DNA of 64,000 nt from Collinsella sp. (GTDB lineage Bacteria; Actinomycetota; Coriobacteriia; Coriobacteriales; Coriobacteriaceae): NCBI GenBank assembly GCA_019414345.1, contig DXMF01000026.1:1-64000 (forward strand), written 5' to 3'. The translations under genes were made by a program, and so were the position numbers. Below are positions 18,626 through 27,173 of the stretch, one piece after another. Position 1 is the stretch's first letter; each line of letters begins with the position of its first letter. The notes under the pieces were generated by a model. It was not told the origin of the DNA. It searched no databases and saw only the letters and a list, made by a program, of their open reading frames with translations.

Positions 18626-19720
18626 ATGGAGTACAGCAAGAACCCCTTTACCCCGACGTTCGGAAGCGTCCCTCCCTTTCTAGCGGGTCGCGAGCATATC
18701 CTGCGTGACATCAACCGTGGCTTTATCAACGGCCCGGGAGATCCCAACCTGTCGACCATTTTTACTGGCGCAAGGGGAACGGGCAAGACGGCGCTTCTCT
18801 CGCTCCTTTCAGAAACGGCGCTTGAACACGACTGGATCGCAGCAAATGTCTCCGCCATGCCAGGCATGCTCGAAGATATTATCGAGCGAACCAAAGAAGC
18901 CGCAGATAGCTACCTCTCACAGCCTCACGCGCGCATAAACGGTGTTCAAATTGGCCCAGTGGGCATCGATTGGACATATGCTCAAGAGGCTCAGGGCAAC
19001 TGGCGCACGCGCATGAATGGCATCTTTAAGCAACTCGAAAAACATGACATCGGACTTCTCATCACCATCGATGAAGTCACCGTCGATCTCGAAGAAATGC
19101 TTCAATTTGCCTCTGCTTACCAGCACTTTGTACGCGAAGGTAAAAAAGTTGCCCTACTCATGGCAGGACTGCCCTACAAAGTATCGGCGTTGCTGCGTAA
19201 CGATTCCGTCTCGTTCCTCAGGCGTTCCCAATATCATCAGTTGGGACGAATCACTGACGTTGAAATTGCAAACGCATTCCGCAAAACCGTTGAGGCCGGA
19301 GGCCGCTCAATCACGCCAGAAGCGCTCGAGGATGCCGTGAAGGCCGTCGACGGATTTCCCTATATGATGCAGCTCGTCGGATATCGCACATGGGATGTTT
19401 CGGAGAACTCGCCCAAAATCAGTGCACCTGATGTACAGCAGGGTTCTCTGCTTGCCCGCATGGAGCTGCGTGATCGAATTCTCGAAACGACCTATCAGGA
19501 GCTTTCCGATAAAGACATTGAGTTTTTGCTCGCGATGCTGCCCGATTCTGGCCCCAGCAGGGTCTCGGAGATAGCCAAACGCATGGGCGTCGCCAGCAAC
19601 TACGCAAGCCAATACAAACGCCGCCTCCTCGAGGACGGCGTTATCGGGGAACGTGGACGTGGCCTCGTCGGCTTCGACATCCCCGCGTTCAGGGAATTCT
19701 TGAACGAGAAGGCGTTTTAG
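18626..19720 (+). CDS. AAA-type ATPase with C-terminal winged helix
   Basis: A 364-aa ATP-binding protein of the STAND/archaeal-ATPase-like group. Walker A is GARGTGKT at residues 48-55 and Walker B is LLITIDEV near 147. A lid-like helical region carries the sensor arginines, and residues about 295-360 form a winged helix (VSEIAKRMGVASNYASQYKR). Such proteins occur as stand-alone regulators or in defence and toxin-antitoxin-like loci. The three repeats abutting the start suggest that it binds its own promoter, which is an inference. AAAGGAG lies six bases before the ATG. It is a single-gene unit. Confidence 0.8.
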   Translation: MEYSKNPFTPTFGSVPPFLAGREHILRDINRGFINGPGDPNLSTIFTGARGTGKTALLSLLSETALEHDWIAANVSAMPGMLEDIIERTKEAADSYLSQPHARINGVQIGPVGIDWTYAQEAQGNWRTRMNGIFKQLEKHDIGLLITIDEVTVDLEEMLQFASAYQHFVREGKKVALLMAGLPYKVSALLRNDSVSFLRRSQYHQLGRITDVEIANAFRKTVEAGGRSITPEALEDAVKAVDGFPYMMQLVGYRTWDVSENSPKISAPDVQQGSLLARMELRDRILETTYQELSDKDIEFLLAMLPDSGPSRVSEIAKRMGVASNYASQYKRRLLEDGVIGERGRGLVGFDIPAFREFLNEKAF

Positions 19721-19750
19721 CACACCGGAATTGTCCGCGGGAGCATCGTT

Positions 19751-19815
19751 GCATGGCAATCAGCAATCCTCTTGGTAAGGGCAGCAAGCATTTCCGCTTG
19801 TGCTGATTGCCATGC
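19751..19815. terminator. 15-bp-arm inverted repeat between convergent genes
   Basis: GCATGGCAATCAGCA (19751-19765) and its perfect complement (19801-19815) enclose a 35-base loop. It lies between the ends of the AAA ATPase and flavoprotein genes. It may act as a two-way terminator, although no T-run is seen. Confidence 0.5.
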
Positions 19816-19828
19816 GCTCCTCTTGTCC

Positions 19829-20359
19829 TTAGGCGAGCTTGCGGGCGAGCTCGCGCACCTCTTCCAACTTGGGCGAGGAGGCCATGCTATCGCGCTCGGT
19901 CATACCGCTGATGGTGACAATGCCTTGGTCCTCCCACTTGCAGTACGCGCAGGTTGCCTTGTACATGGCGATTGCCGCATCATAGACGCCTTCGCTGTGG
20001 CTATCGAGCAAAAGTGCCGTCTTGGTGAACGGGAAGCCCGTAGCACCGAAGGCGTACAGGCGGTCGATGGCGGCCTTCTCCTGCGCGGTGATATCAAACC
20101 AGTAGATAGGCGAAGCGAAGACAACCATATCGGCGCCTTTCAGCGACTCGATCACGTTGGCCATGTCATCCTTCTGCACGCAAGTGCCCTCGTGGGCGAA
20201 GCAATACTGACACCCCAGGCAACCAGCGATTTTCTTGCTGGCAACGCGGACGACCTCGACCGCATTGCCGCCTTCACGCGCGGTCTCGGCAAACACCTCG
20301 ACCATGGTGTCGGTATTGGCGCCCTTACGCGGGCTGCCGCTCAATACAACGATATTCAT
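19829..20359 (-). CDS. flavodoxin-fold NAD(P)H-dependent oxidoreductase
   Basis: A 176-aa FMN-binding protein of the multimeric flavodoxin/iron-sulfur flavoprotein group. It starts with the FMN phosphate loop LSGSPRKGANT and has the compact cysteine motif CLGCQYCFAHEGTC (cluster or redox cysteines). The flavin-contacting SPIYWFDITAQEKAAIDR follows. It probably transfers electrons from NAD(P)H or ferredoxin to small acceptors in this anaerobe. GGAGGGAG lies seven bases before the ATG. It is monocistronic. Confidence 0.85.
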   Translation of the reverse strand: MNIVVLSGSPRKGANTDTMVEVFAETAREGGNAVEVVRVASKKIAGCLGCQYCFAHEGTCVQKDDMANVIESLKGADMVVFASPIYWFDITAQEKAAIDRLYAFGATGFPFTKTALLLDSHSEGVYDAAIAMYKATCAYCKWEDQGIVTISGMTERDSMASSPKLEEVRELARKLA

Positions 20360-20678
20360 AGGAATCTCCCTCCTTCATGCCGCAGGCGCGCGGCACACAT
20401 TTCGTTGTAACCAAAACAGATGGAGCTATTCAGTCGTCCGCAGACCACATCTCTCGTTCGTGTTCTCTAGACATAATCTCATTGCCTGATAACTCCTCGA
20501 CCGTCTTGACTCTCTCCGAGAATTGAACAGCAAATCGTTGCTCGCAAAGTATCGCCTGTGGGAAAATTAACTTGAGCTTTCTCCCTGCTCGCGTAAGCGT
20601 TCGCGTGAATGAGCCTAGCCGCATCGGCCAGGCGCAATATAGATCCGCGGAAACCGGCCTACGAACAAGGAGCGCCTT
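20360..20678. other. divergent intergenic region, nothing further seen
   Basis: This region presumably holds the promoters for the flavoprotein (minus) and the surface protein (plus). No repeats, RNA genes or recognisable operators are visible. Confidence 0.35.
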
Positions 20679-21596
20679 ATGTATGGACAGCATGCACCAC
20701 AAACCCAGAACGATCGAACCAGCTCGTTTATCCGCAGCATCAAGCGTCATGTGGGCGTTAGAGCAGTCGCCTTCGGAGCGATTATTCTTGTGTCAGGGCA
20801 GCTCTTGCTACCCAATTCGGCACTAGCGGCCGAAACGCCCGAACCCGATGCTGCAACGCCCATCACCCGCAGCGAAGCCAACACGGACGGCAACTTCACA
20901 GCTACCACCGTTGTCGACCATAACTATGACTTGGAGCTCCCTCCTGCCTTCATGTTGGTCCAGAATGAGGCGTTTGTATACGACTTCCCCGACAAACCCG
21001 AGGATTTCGGCTACGGGCTTAACGACACCATCCACCTCTTCAAGGTCGACACCGATACCAAAAGCCTTATAAAAACCGAGAACCCCAAAGAAGCCAGCGT
21101 CTCTATTACGCTGACCATGATCGACAATCACGTAAGAGCAACCGTAGTCTTTACAGGCGGCTACGCCGACGACCAAATCCCTTATAGACTAAACCTCGCC
21201 AGCTCAACCCTCCTTGGCACACACGTTGACCGTGACTACGATAGCGGCCAGGGGATTATGCGCGAAACGCGGCACGACTACTACATCCGCTGCGTCTTCG
21301 ACAGCGACGTGCAATTGATTGCAACCGACGTGACCGATCCCGAGCCCAGCCCTGACGCTAAACCGAACCCAGAGGTAAAACCCGAACCGGAAACCAAGCC
21401 CGAGCCCACACCGCAGCCCGAGGCAGAAAAGCCCGCGGCAAATCCCGTTTCCACCAAGGCAGTAGCGGCGGTTAAACCAGCCGGGACCACCCTACCCGCG
21501 ACGGGCGACAACGGTGCGATGGCAGTCGCCCTGAGTGTTGCCGGTGGTGCAGTTGTAGCAGTTGGCACTTCCGCAACAAGGCGTCGCAACCGCTAG
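20679..21596 (+). CDS. LPXTG-anchored surface protein
   Basis: A 305-aa secreted protein. A long N-terminal signal (basic start, then a hydrophobic VAFGAIILVSGQLLLPNSAL core ending ALA-AE) precedes a beta-rich domain of about 190 residues. A Pro/Glu/Lys-rich wall-spanning stretch follows (PNPEVKPEPETKPEPTPQPE), then LPATGD, a hydrophobic helix and TRRRNR. This is a textbook sortase A substrate. I cannot assign a ligand. AAGGAG lies seven bases before the ATG. No sortase gene is in the window. Confidence 0.85.
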   Translation: MYGQHAPQTQNDRTSSFIRSIKRHVGVRAVAFGAIILVSGQLLLPNSALAAETPEPDAATPITRSEANTDGNFTATTVVDHNYDLELPPAFMLVQNEAFVYDFPDKPEDFGYGLNDTIHLFKVDTDTKSLIKTENPKEASVSITLTMIDNHVRATVVFTGGYADDQIPYRLNLASSTLLGTHVDRDYDSGQGIMRETRHDYYIRCVFDSDVQLIATDVTDPEPSPDAKPNPEVKPEPETKPEPTPQPEAEKPAANPVSTKAVAAVKPAGTTLPATGDNGAMAVALSVAGGAVVAVGTSATRRRNR

Positions 21597-21689
21597 CCAG
21601 CATTTCGTACCTCGCAGACAAAGATTCATCCCCGCTCCGACGAGCTTTACTCACCGAGAAGATTCTTCCCCACAGAAATGAGCCTCTTT

Positions 21690-21882
21690 CCAACGGCCGC
21701 CTTCACGCCAATCATTACAACCACGTGAACAGTGCGGGCTTCGAGGTCCGCAGCAAGGAGGTCCCCCGATGCCCGCAGTGCGGCTGGCAACTCGTGCTGT
21801 GGGTGCGAAACGACACGTTTCTGCAGGGCGCGGCGTGGCGCGAGGGCCTCGGGTGATACGGGCCGATTTGGGCACCCTGCTC
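21690..21882 (+). pseudogene. remnant of a sirtuin gene with internal deletions
   Basis: Pieces match the intact gene at 25410-26273. The segment at 21707-21727 resembles its GFNHYNR region. 21736-21853 resembles the segment from GFEIRS through the CPHCGWQ zinc motif to GAAWRESLG. 21855-21882 resembles its end (ADLGALL). The jumps fall at short matching sequences (GAT-C), as expected from deletions between microhomologies. A TGA interrupts the frame. It lies 2 kb upstream of the three intact copies and was probably a fourth paralogue. Confidence 0.75.
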
Positions 21883-22225
21883 ACAACGACGATTTGAACG
21901 CAAGCGAATTCCCGACAAGCATGACAATGCATATGTCGTCATGCTTGTCGGAACATATGACGGCTATCTAGCGTCCAGCCGAGCCATCAATTAGACTTGA
22001 CTTCGAGTAACTCGAATGCACTAACCTGCGGTTTTGTAAGAGGGATACCGCGTAGCAGCGACGAGCTGCACGAGCGGGTCGCTGGAGGGGACGTTCGGAC
22101 CCGAGTCCGAGCACTTTGTCTACAGTTGCCTATACACCACCAACGTTCTGCGAAAGCGACGCACCTCACGGGAGAACTGCCATCGTACTCGTCGCCGCGC
22201 TCCGCCCCCCTAAGCGATGTGCCTG
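21883..22225. other. intergenic region, no supported feature
   Basis: No reading frame with a ribosome site and no repeat is seen between the sirtuin remnant and the HxlR gene. Confidence 0.3.
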
Positions 22226-22552
22226 CTACGAAACAATTGTCTTGTAATAAGCGCCGAAGTCTGCCAGCGAGTCCATGATGGGCATCATCTGGCGGCCGAG
22301 CTCGGTAAGGCCATACTCAACGCGGGGAGGATTCTCGCCATAGTCATGGCGAAAGACCAGCCCATCATCCTCCATCTGCCGCAGGCTGTCGGTAAGCACC
22401 TTCTGAGAGATCCCCTCCAGGTTGCGGCGCAACTCGTTGAAACGCCAAGGGCGTACGCGTAAGTTACGAATAATGAGCAGTTTCCACTTGCCGCCAATGA
22501 GCGCTACTGCCGTTGCGACCGGACACTCCGGAAGCTCCTCTTTCGCCATCAT
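22226..22552 (-). CDS. HxlR family transcriptional regulator
   Basis: A 108-aa winged-helix regulator. It has the family pattern CPVATAVALIGGKWKLLIIRNL (the N-terminal cysteine is often redox-sensing), FNELRRNLEGISQKVLTDSL and the wing with RVEYGLTELGRQM. The ATG at 22552 is chosen because AAGGAGG lies 11 bases upstream; earlier ATG codons have no ribosome site. It is divergent from the cupin gene across 150 bases, which suggests that it controls that promoter. Confidence 0.88.
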   Translation of the reverse strand: MMAKEELPECPVATAVALIGGKWKLLIIRNLRVRPWRFNELRRNLEGISQKVLTDSLRQMEDDGLVFRHDYGENPPRVEYGLTELGRQMMPIMDSLADFGAYYKTIVS

Positions 22553-22703
22553 GGGAGACCCAACCTCCTTGACCATACCGGTTTCACAAAAAGGCACGCA
22601 GTTACAAATATGTGCGTACTCGTATTTGCATGCGCTTTCGCGTTGAATATATCTCACGCAGGAGATGCCTGCAAGGTAAATCAACCCCAAGAGAGGAACC
22701 ATT

Positions 22704-23057
22704 ATGGCTAATTATGCAAAGACCCACATCGGCAATGAGAGCCGCGTTGAGCTGCACGAGGTGCTCGGGCTTACCGGGGCAGAGGTGAGTATCAACAGTC
22801 TTCCCGCCGGCGCTGGCGTTCCGTTCGTCCATGCACACAAGGAAAACGAGGAGATCTATGGCGTGCTCGAGGGCGCAGGCTCGGTCACGATCGACGGTGA
22901 GGATATCGAGCTTGCGGCCGGCGACTGGCTGCGCATTTCCCCCGCTGCGCATCGTCAGTTCCGCGCCGCGTCCGACTCGGGGATCACATACGTCTGCATT
23001 CAGGTCAAGCAGGGATCCCTCGATGCCTTCACGGCCGACGACGCCATCATGTTCTAA
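22704..23057 (+). CDS. small cupin-domain protein
   Basis: A 117-aa single cupin barrel. Motif 1 is VPFVHAHKENEEIYGVLEG and motif 2 is AGDWLRISPAAHRQF, which supply His/Glu metal ligands. The substrate is unknown. It is divergent from HxlR, and its stop codon overlaps the TetR stop codon tail to tail by four bases. Confidence 0.85.
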   Translation: MANYAKTHIGNESRVELHEVLGLTGAEVSINSLPAGAGVPFVHAHKENEEIYGVLEGAGSVTIDGEDIELAAGDWLRISPAAHRQFRAASDSGITYVCIQVKQGSLDAFTADDAIMF

Positions 23058-23611
23058 TTCGCGATTAATCTGCAAGGGGCCGATACCGCCCGCATGCCCC
23101 CTTCGGAATAGGCGCTGAGCAACTCCTGGGCGTGGGCGAACTCAGGTCCCCGCTTCCAACCGAGCAGGCGGTTGACCGCGAGATTTCCCTGGACGTTGTG
23201 GACAAAGAGCAGATGGGCGTCCTCGCGCGAAAGCCCGGTCTTCTCCATGATTGAGGGAACCATCTGCTCGGCGCCGCGCTCGATAACGCGCTGTGCCACG
23301 CGGGCGTACGCGTCGTCATCCGAGTAGAGCAGATAATAGTCATCGTTTGCCGGCGGACGCTGGCAGAGGGCATCCGCCTCCGACCCCTCGAGCGGGGGCA
23401 CCGCCGCCAAGGCCTCGTCAATAAGCGCATCGAGCAGCGCGAACTTGTCCTCGTAGTGCAGATAAAACGTGCCGCGGTTGATATCGGCGCGGCGGCAGAT
23501 ATCCGCCACCGTCATCTTCGCGAAGCCGACCTCGGCCAGCAGCGCAAAGAACGCCTCCCGTATGACCGAAAGCGTATAGCGCCGGCGACGATCGATCTTC
23601 CCTACTTCCAC
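23054..23611 (-). CDS. TetR family transcriptional regulator
   Basis: A 185-aa regulator with an N-terminal helix-turn-helix (MTVADICRRADINRGTFYLHYEDKF split across residues about 32-56) and a variable helical ligand domain. A GTG start at 23611 is preferred because GGAGGAG lies directly upstream; the TTG at 23638 has no site. It is divergent from the three-sirtuin operon, and a dyad overlapping that promoter (23715-23734) is its likely operator. Confidence 0.85.
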   Translation of the reverse strand: MEVGKIDRRRRYTLSVIREAFFALLAEVGFAKMTVADICRRADINRGTFYLHYEDKFALLDALIDEALAAVPPLEGSEADALCQRPPANDDYYLLYSDDDAYARVAQRVIERGAEQMVPSIMEKTGLSREDAHLLFVHNVQGNLAVNRLLGWKRGPEFAHAQELLSAYSEGGMRAVSAPCRLIAN

Positions 23612-23714
23612 GGCTCCTCCAATTGCAATGCTCGACAATGCCCAGCAAACGCTCGTTTATCGACAGTGCTTCAAAGCTGTTCATTGCTCTGTCGCAAATC
23701 AACATGGATACTTT

Positions 23715-23735
23715 TTATAGACACCTGTTTATAAT
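23715..23735 (+). promoter_or_regulatory. TetR-type dyad overlapping the -10 of the sirtuin operon
   Basis: TTATAGACACCTGTTTATAA is a 20-bp imperfect palindrome (8 of 10 positions symmetric). Its right end overlaps a TATAAT -10 box at 23730-23735. It lies 20 bases before the GTG start of the first sirtuin gene and 104 bases from the TetR start. Confidence 0.65.
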
Positions 23736-23754
23736 AGCTGAAAGAAGGTATCCA

Positions 23755-24720
23755 GTGACTCTATACGAGCAGCTCGTTGTCGAGCTCACCAACCGATCGT
23801 TTTCCCTTCAGGCCGCCTACCGCAGCGGCGGCACGCCCTATGAGCTGAGTGACCGCGAGCCCGAGCCCTACGACCAGCAAATCGAGGGCTTCGCCCGCAT
23901 GATCGATGAGGCCGATTGCGTGCTTGTGGGCGGTGCCTCCGGTCTCTCCGCGGCGGGCGGCGGCGACTTCTACTACGAGGACAACGCGACCTATCGCAGG
24001 CATTTCGGCAAGTTCGCCGAGCGCTATGGCTTCAAGGGTGCTTTCGAGGGTTCATTCTATCGCTGGCCTACCGCCGAGGCGCGCTGGGGCTATCTTGCCA
24101 CCTTCCTCGACACCACGCTCAACGCCCCGCTGCGCAAGCCCTACAAGGACCTCGACGCCATCCTTGCTCAGAAGGACTTCTTTGTGCTCACCACTAACCA
24201 GGACACGCAGTTCGTAAAGATCTACCCGTGGGAGAAGGTGGCCGAGATCCAAGGCGACCACCGCTTTTTCCAATGTTCCCGCTGCTGCACCGATGACGTA
24301 TGGGATGCGACCGAGCCCGTCTCCCGCATGATCGAGGCCATGGGAGACGGCCTAGAGGTTCCGACAGAGCTCGTGCCACGCTGCCCGCACTGCGGGGGCG
24401 AGGCGTTCCCCTGGGTTCGCGGCTACGGCAACTTCCTGCAGGGCGAGCTCTACGAGGAGCAGTACCGCAAGGTGTCCGACTGGATCGATGCGCACGCGCG
24501 GCAGAAGATTCTGTTCCTTGAGCTGGGCGTGGGCCGCATGACGCCTGCGTTTATCCAGGAGCCGTTCTGGGCTCTCACGGCGCAATTGCCGCAGGCGAGC
24601 TACATCGCCGTAAACAACAAGACGCAGTTTCTCCCCCATGCAATCGAGGACCGGGGCATGGCGATGCGTGCCGACATCGCCGACGTGCTCGCCGACGTGC
24701 GCAAGACGCTGGGAAGGTAG
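23755..24720 (+). CDS. divergent sirtuin (SIR2 family), class M-like, copy A
   Basis: A 321-aa SIR2-fold NAD-binding protein. It shows VGGASGLSAAGGGDF in place of the canonical GAGxSxxSGIPDF, TTNQDTQF in place of TQNIDGLH, and EIQG where classical deacetylases have the catalytic H-G. Gln166 thus replaces histidine. Cysteines near 174, 177, 210 and 213 form a zinc ribbon. Sirtuins with Gln here resemble the class M ADP-ribosyltransferases described in Firmicutes and fungi. A macrodomain, GcvH-like or lipoate ligase gene, the usual partners, is not nearby. The GTG at 23755 follows AAGAAGG. It is first in a three-gene operon. Confidence 0.8.
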   Translation: MTLYEQLVVELTNRSFSLQAAYRSGGTPYELSDREPEPYDQQIEGFARMIDEADCVLVGGASGLSAAGGGDFYYEDNATYRRHFGKFAERYGFKGAFEGSFYRWPTAEARWGYLATFLDTTLNAPLRKPYKDLDAILAQKDFFVLTTNQDTQFVKIYPWEKVAEIQGDHRFFQCSRCCTDDVWDATEPVSRMIEAMGDGLEVPTELVPRCPHCGGEAFPWVRGYGNFLQGELYEEQYRKVSDWIDAHARQKILFLELGVGRMTPAFIQEPFWALTAQLPQASYIAVNNKTQFLPHAIEDRGMAMRADIADVLADVRKTLGR

Positions 24721-24723
24721 CAC

Positions 24724-25422
24724 ATGGAAACGATGAAGGCGGCTCGCATCGGCCGGGCGCTTGCCGAGGCGGATCTGATCGTCATCGGCGCCAGCAACGG
24801 GCTCGACATGGCGGAGGGGCTCAACCTCTTCCGAGCCGATGCTCATTTTCGGGAGGCGTACGGAGACCTCGCCCAGGCCGACGGTATCGGCTGCATACTG
24901 CAGGGGCTCGCCTCTCCGGATGCAAACGTGCGACGCCGATGGGTCGAGCGGTTCCATCAAAAGGAGTATGTCGAGTATGAGCTCAGCCCGCTCATGAACG
25001 GGCTGCGGCATCTTACGGAGCACGCCGACACCTTCGTGATCACGTGCAATATTGACGGGCACTTCGCACGTGCAGGGTTCAACGAGAACCGCGTACTCGA
25101 GACGGAGGGGAGCACGCGCACGTCGATTGACGAGCAGCGTCTCGCCCATCCAGACGCCCTCGCCACAGCCCAGCTCGAGGAGCTCGAGTGCCTCGCGCGC
25201 ACCCATCGCAACGGCAGGGTCGCCATCCTCGAACTTGGCGTGGGGCTGCGCAACGGCATCATAAAGCGCATGCTCGCCCAGGTCGCGAGCGCCTGCGAGC
25301 ACGTCACCTACATCGTGTTCAATTACAGCCAGGCCATGGCACCCGACGCCTCGTGCGAGACGATTCTCGTTGACGGCGATATGGCCCCGGCTTTCGAGGA
25401 GATCGCCCGATGCCGTCCCTAG
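24724..25422 (+). CDS. divergent sirtuin lacking the zinc ribbon, copy B
   Basis: A 232-aa protein with the SIR2 fold markers VIGASNGLDMAEGLN, VITCNIDGHF and LELGVGLRNG. All four zinc cysteines are absent and the ribbon is replaced by a short Ala/Glu-rich linker. The catalytic His position is Glu (ETEGS). It begins three bases after copy A stops and overlaps copy C by 13 bases, so the three are translated together. It may be a non-catalytic partner or a different enzyme; this is inference. Confidence 0.75.
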   Translation: METMKAARIGRALAEADLIVIGASNGLDMAEGLNLFRADAHFREAYGDLAQADGIGCILQGLASPDANVRRRWVERFHQKEYVEYELSPLMNGLRHLTEHADTFVITCNIDGHFARAGFNENRVLETEGSTRTSIDEQRLAHPDALATAQLEELECLARTHRNGRVAILELGVGLRNGIIKRMLAQVASACEHVTYIVFNYSQAMAPDASCETILVDGDMAPAFEEIARCRP

Positions 25423-26273
25423 AAAGAGAAGTGATGAGGCTTCGAAGTCTTATCGACGATGCCGACGCCATCATCGTCGGCATCGGCTCGGGCATGTCGA
25501 GCGCCGCCGGGTTCAACCATTACAACCGCGCAGGCATGACGCGCGCCGGAATGGAGGACTGGCAGCAGGCCTTTGGCTTCAAGAGCCTTTTCGACGGCTT
25601 CTACTACCTCTACCCCAGCCTCGAGCAGCAATGGGCATACTACGCGCGATACATCGACTTCATGCTGCGCGAGCCGGCCTCGCAGCCCTATCTCGACCTG
25701 CGGTCCCTCATCGGCCATAAGGACTACTTCATCCTGAGCACCAATGTGGACACCCAAGTCGAGAAGACGTTTCCCGCCGAGAGAGTCTGCAACTACCAGG
25801 GAAGCGTCGCGCATCTTCAGTGCAAGCAGCCGTGCTGCGACGAGCTCTTCGACGCGAAGCCCTACGTCGAGCGCATACTCGCCGGCATGACAGGGTTCGA
25901 GATCCGCAGCGAGGATATCCCCCGATGTCCCCACTGCGGCTGGCAGCTTGTGCCGTGGGTGCGCGATGACACGTTTCTGCAGGGTGCGGCCTGGCGCGAG
26001 AGCCTCGGACGATACGAGCGCTTTGTGTGCGAGCACAGCGATCGCCGCGTGCTGTTGTTGGAGCTCGGCGTGGGCGAGATGACCCCCGGCATCATCACGC
26101 TCCCGTTCTGGAGCATGACCGCGAAGCTGCCGGATGCGCACCTTTTGAGCGTAAACATCTCGGGCGACTCGGCTCCGTTGCAGCTTGGAAGCAAGGCAGA
26201 GGCGATTCAGGCCGATTTGGGCGCCCTGCTCTCGGCGGCGCGGACGGCGAAGGTATTTAAGCCTCCTTGTTAG
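25410..26273 (+). CDS. divergent sirtuin, class M-like, copy C
   Basis: A 287-aa SIR2 protein with GIGSGMSSAAGFNHY, STNVDTQV (Asn112, Asp114) and NYQG (Gln130 in the catalytic His place). A zinc ribbon with C138/C142 and C173PHCG is present, followed by WVRDDTFLQG. It shares the WVR-x-FLQG block with copy A. It is the parent-type sequence for the remnant at 21.7 kb. It ends convergently into the decarboxylase-cupin gene with a 17-bp overlap, so no terminator separates them. Confidence 0.8.
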   Translation: MPSLEREVMRLRSLIDDADAIIVGIGSGMSSAAGFNHYNRAGMTRAGMEDWQQAFGFKSLFDGFYYLYPSLEQQWAYYARYIDFMLREPASQPYLDLRSLIGHKDYFILSTNVDTQVEKTFPAERVCNYQGSVAHLQCKQPCCDELFDAKPYVERILAGMTGFEIRSEDIPRCPHCGWQLVPWVRDDTFLQGAAWRESLGRYERFVCEHSDRRVLLLELGVGEMTPGIITLPFWSMTAKLPDAHLLSVNISGDSAPLQLGSKAEAIQADLGALLSAARTAKVFKPPC

Positions 26274-27022
26274 TCGCTTTGAGATATTCCTCGTCGTTCA
26301 CAGGCTCCAACCACTCGTTGGAGGCTTCCTCGCCCGGAACCTCCAACGCGAGATGAGAGAACCAGCCGTCGGGCGCGGCTCCGTGCCAATGCTTCACCCC
26401 CGGGGCGATGTTGACCACATCGCCCGGGTGCAGTTCCTGTGCTGGCTTTCCCCATTCCTGGTAAAACCCTCGCCCAGCCACACAGACGAGGATCTGGCCG
26501 CCGCCGCTTTTGGCGTGGTGGACGTGCCAGCTGTTGCGGCAGCCGGGCTCGAACGTCACGTTGTAAACACCGACTTGCTCGGTGGAAAGGGACGCAAGGT
26601 AACTTTGACCGATAAAGTACTTAGCGAATGCGTCGTTTGGGGCACCGATGGGAAACGCCATCTCGTTTTGGTGCCAGGCCTTTGCGTCGGCGGGATCGTC
26701 GTCCGCCCAGACCTCCTTCGCCATGCGGAAGGCCGCCCACGCCTTGGGCCAGCCCGCGTAAAACGCCGCATGCGTAAGGATCTCCGCAATCTCCGCCCTG
26801 GTCACACCGTTGTTCTTTGCGGACATCAGATGATATTGGAACGAGGAGTCCGTCAGGCCCTGCGCCATTAGGGCAACCACCGTCACTATGCTGCGGTCAC
26901 GCAAGGAAAGCTCGCCCTCCCGGCTCCACACCTTGCCGAACAGCACGTCGTCGTTGAGCTGTGCGAATTTGGGGGCGAACTCCCCCCAGGGCATCTCTGC
27001 CTGCCGTCTGTTTATTTGCCAT
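26257..27022 (-). CDS. carboxymuconolactone decarboxylase-cupin fusion, frameshifted near its start
   Basis: Residues about 20-100 match the carboxymuconolactone decarboxylase/AhpD fold (LSLRDRSIVTVVALMAQGL). Residues about 150-260 form a cupin barrel (NSWHVHHAKSGGGQILVCVAG, GDVVNIAPGVKHWHG). The true start is ATG 27022, eight bases after AGGAGG, giving MANKQTAGRDALG. At a run of six G (plus-strand C at 26982-26987) the frame is one base too long to join the remaining GEFAPKFAQLND. With five G the protein is intact (about 254 aa). Such fusions accompany MerR regulators in anaerobes and probably handle small aromatic or aldehyde compounds. Confidence 0.7.
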
Positions 27023-27114
27023 GATCGATTTCCTCCTGTCGATGGTATTAGGCACAAAACCGTTTCCGCATTACGGAACCCCTTGCACTCCCTGTTTTAT
27101 TGACGAGAATGAAG

Positions 27115-27142
27115 GTAATACCTAAACCTGACTTTAGGTCAA
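27115..27142 (-). promoter_or_regulatory. MerR-type promoter dyad
   Basis: A dyad ACCTAAA-6 nt-TTTAGGT (27120-27139) lies between a minus-strand TTGACC (27142-27137) and TATTAC, within the divergent gap of the decarboxylase-cupin and MerR genes. A palindrome inside the spacer is the hallmark of MerR-activated promoters. Confidence 0.6.
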
Positions 27143-27173
27143 GGAATGAATTCGAGCTATATGCGGAGGAGCC

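Noticed and set aside
20430..20750. Minus-strand frame of 106 codons before the LPATG surface protein
   Set aside because: Overlaps the surface protein start, has no ribosome site and no recognisable sequence.
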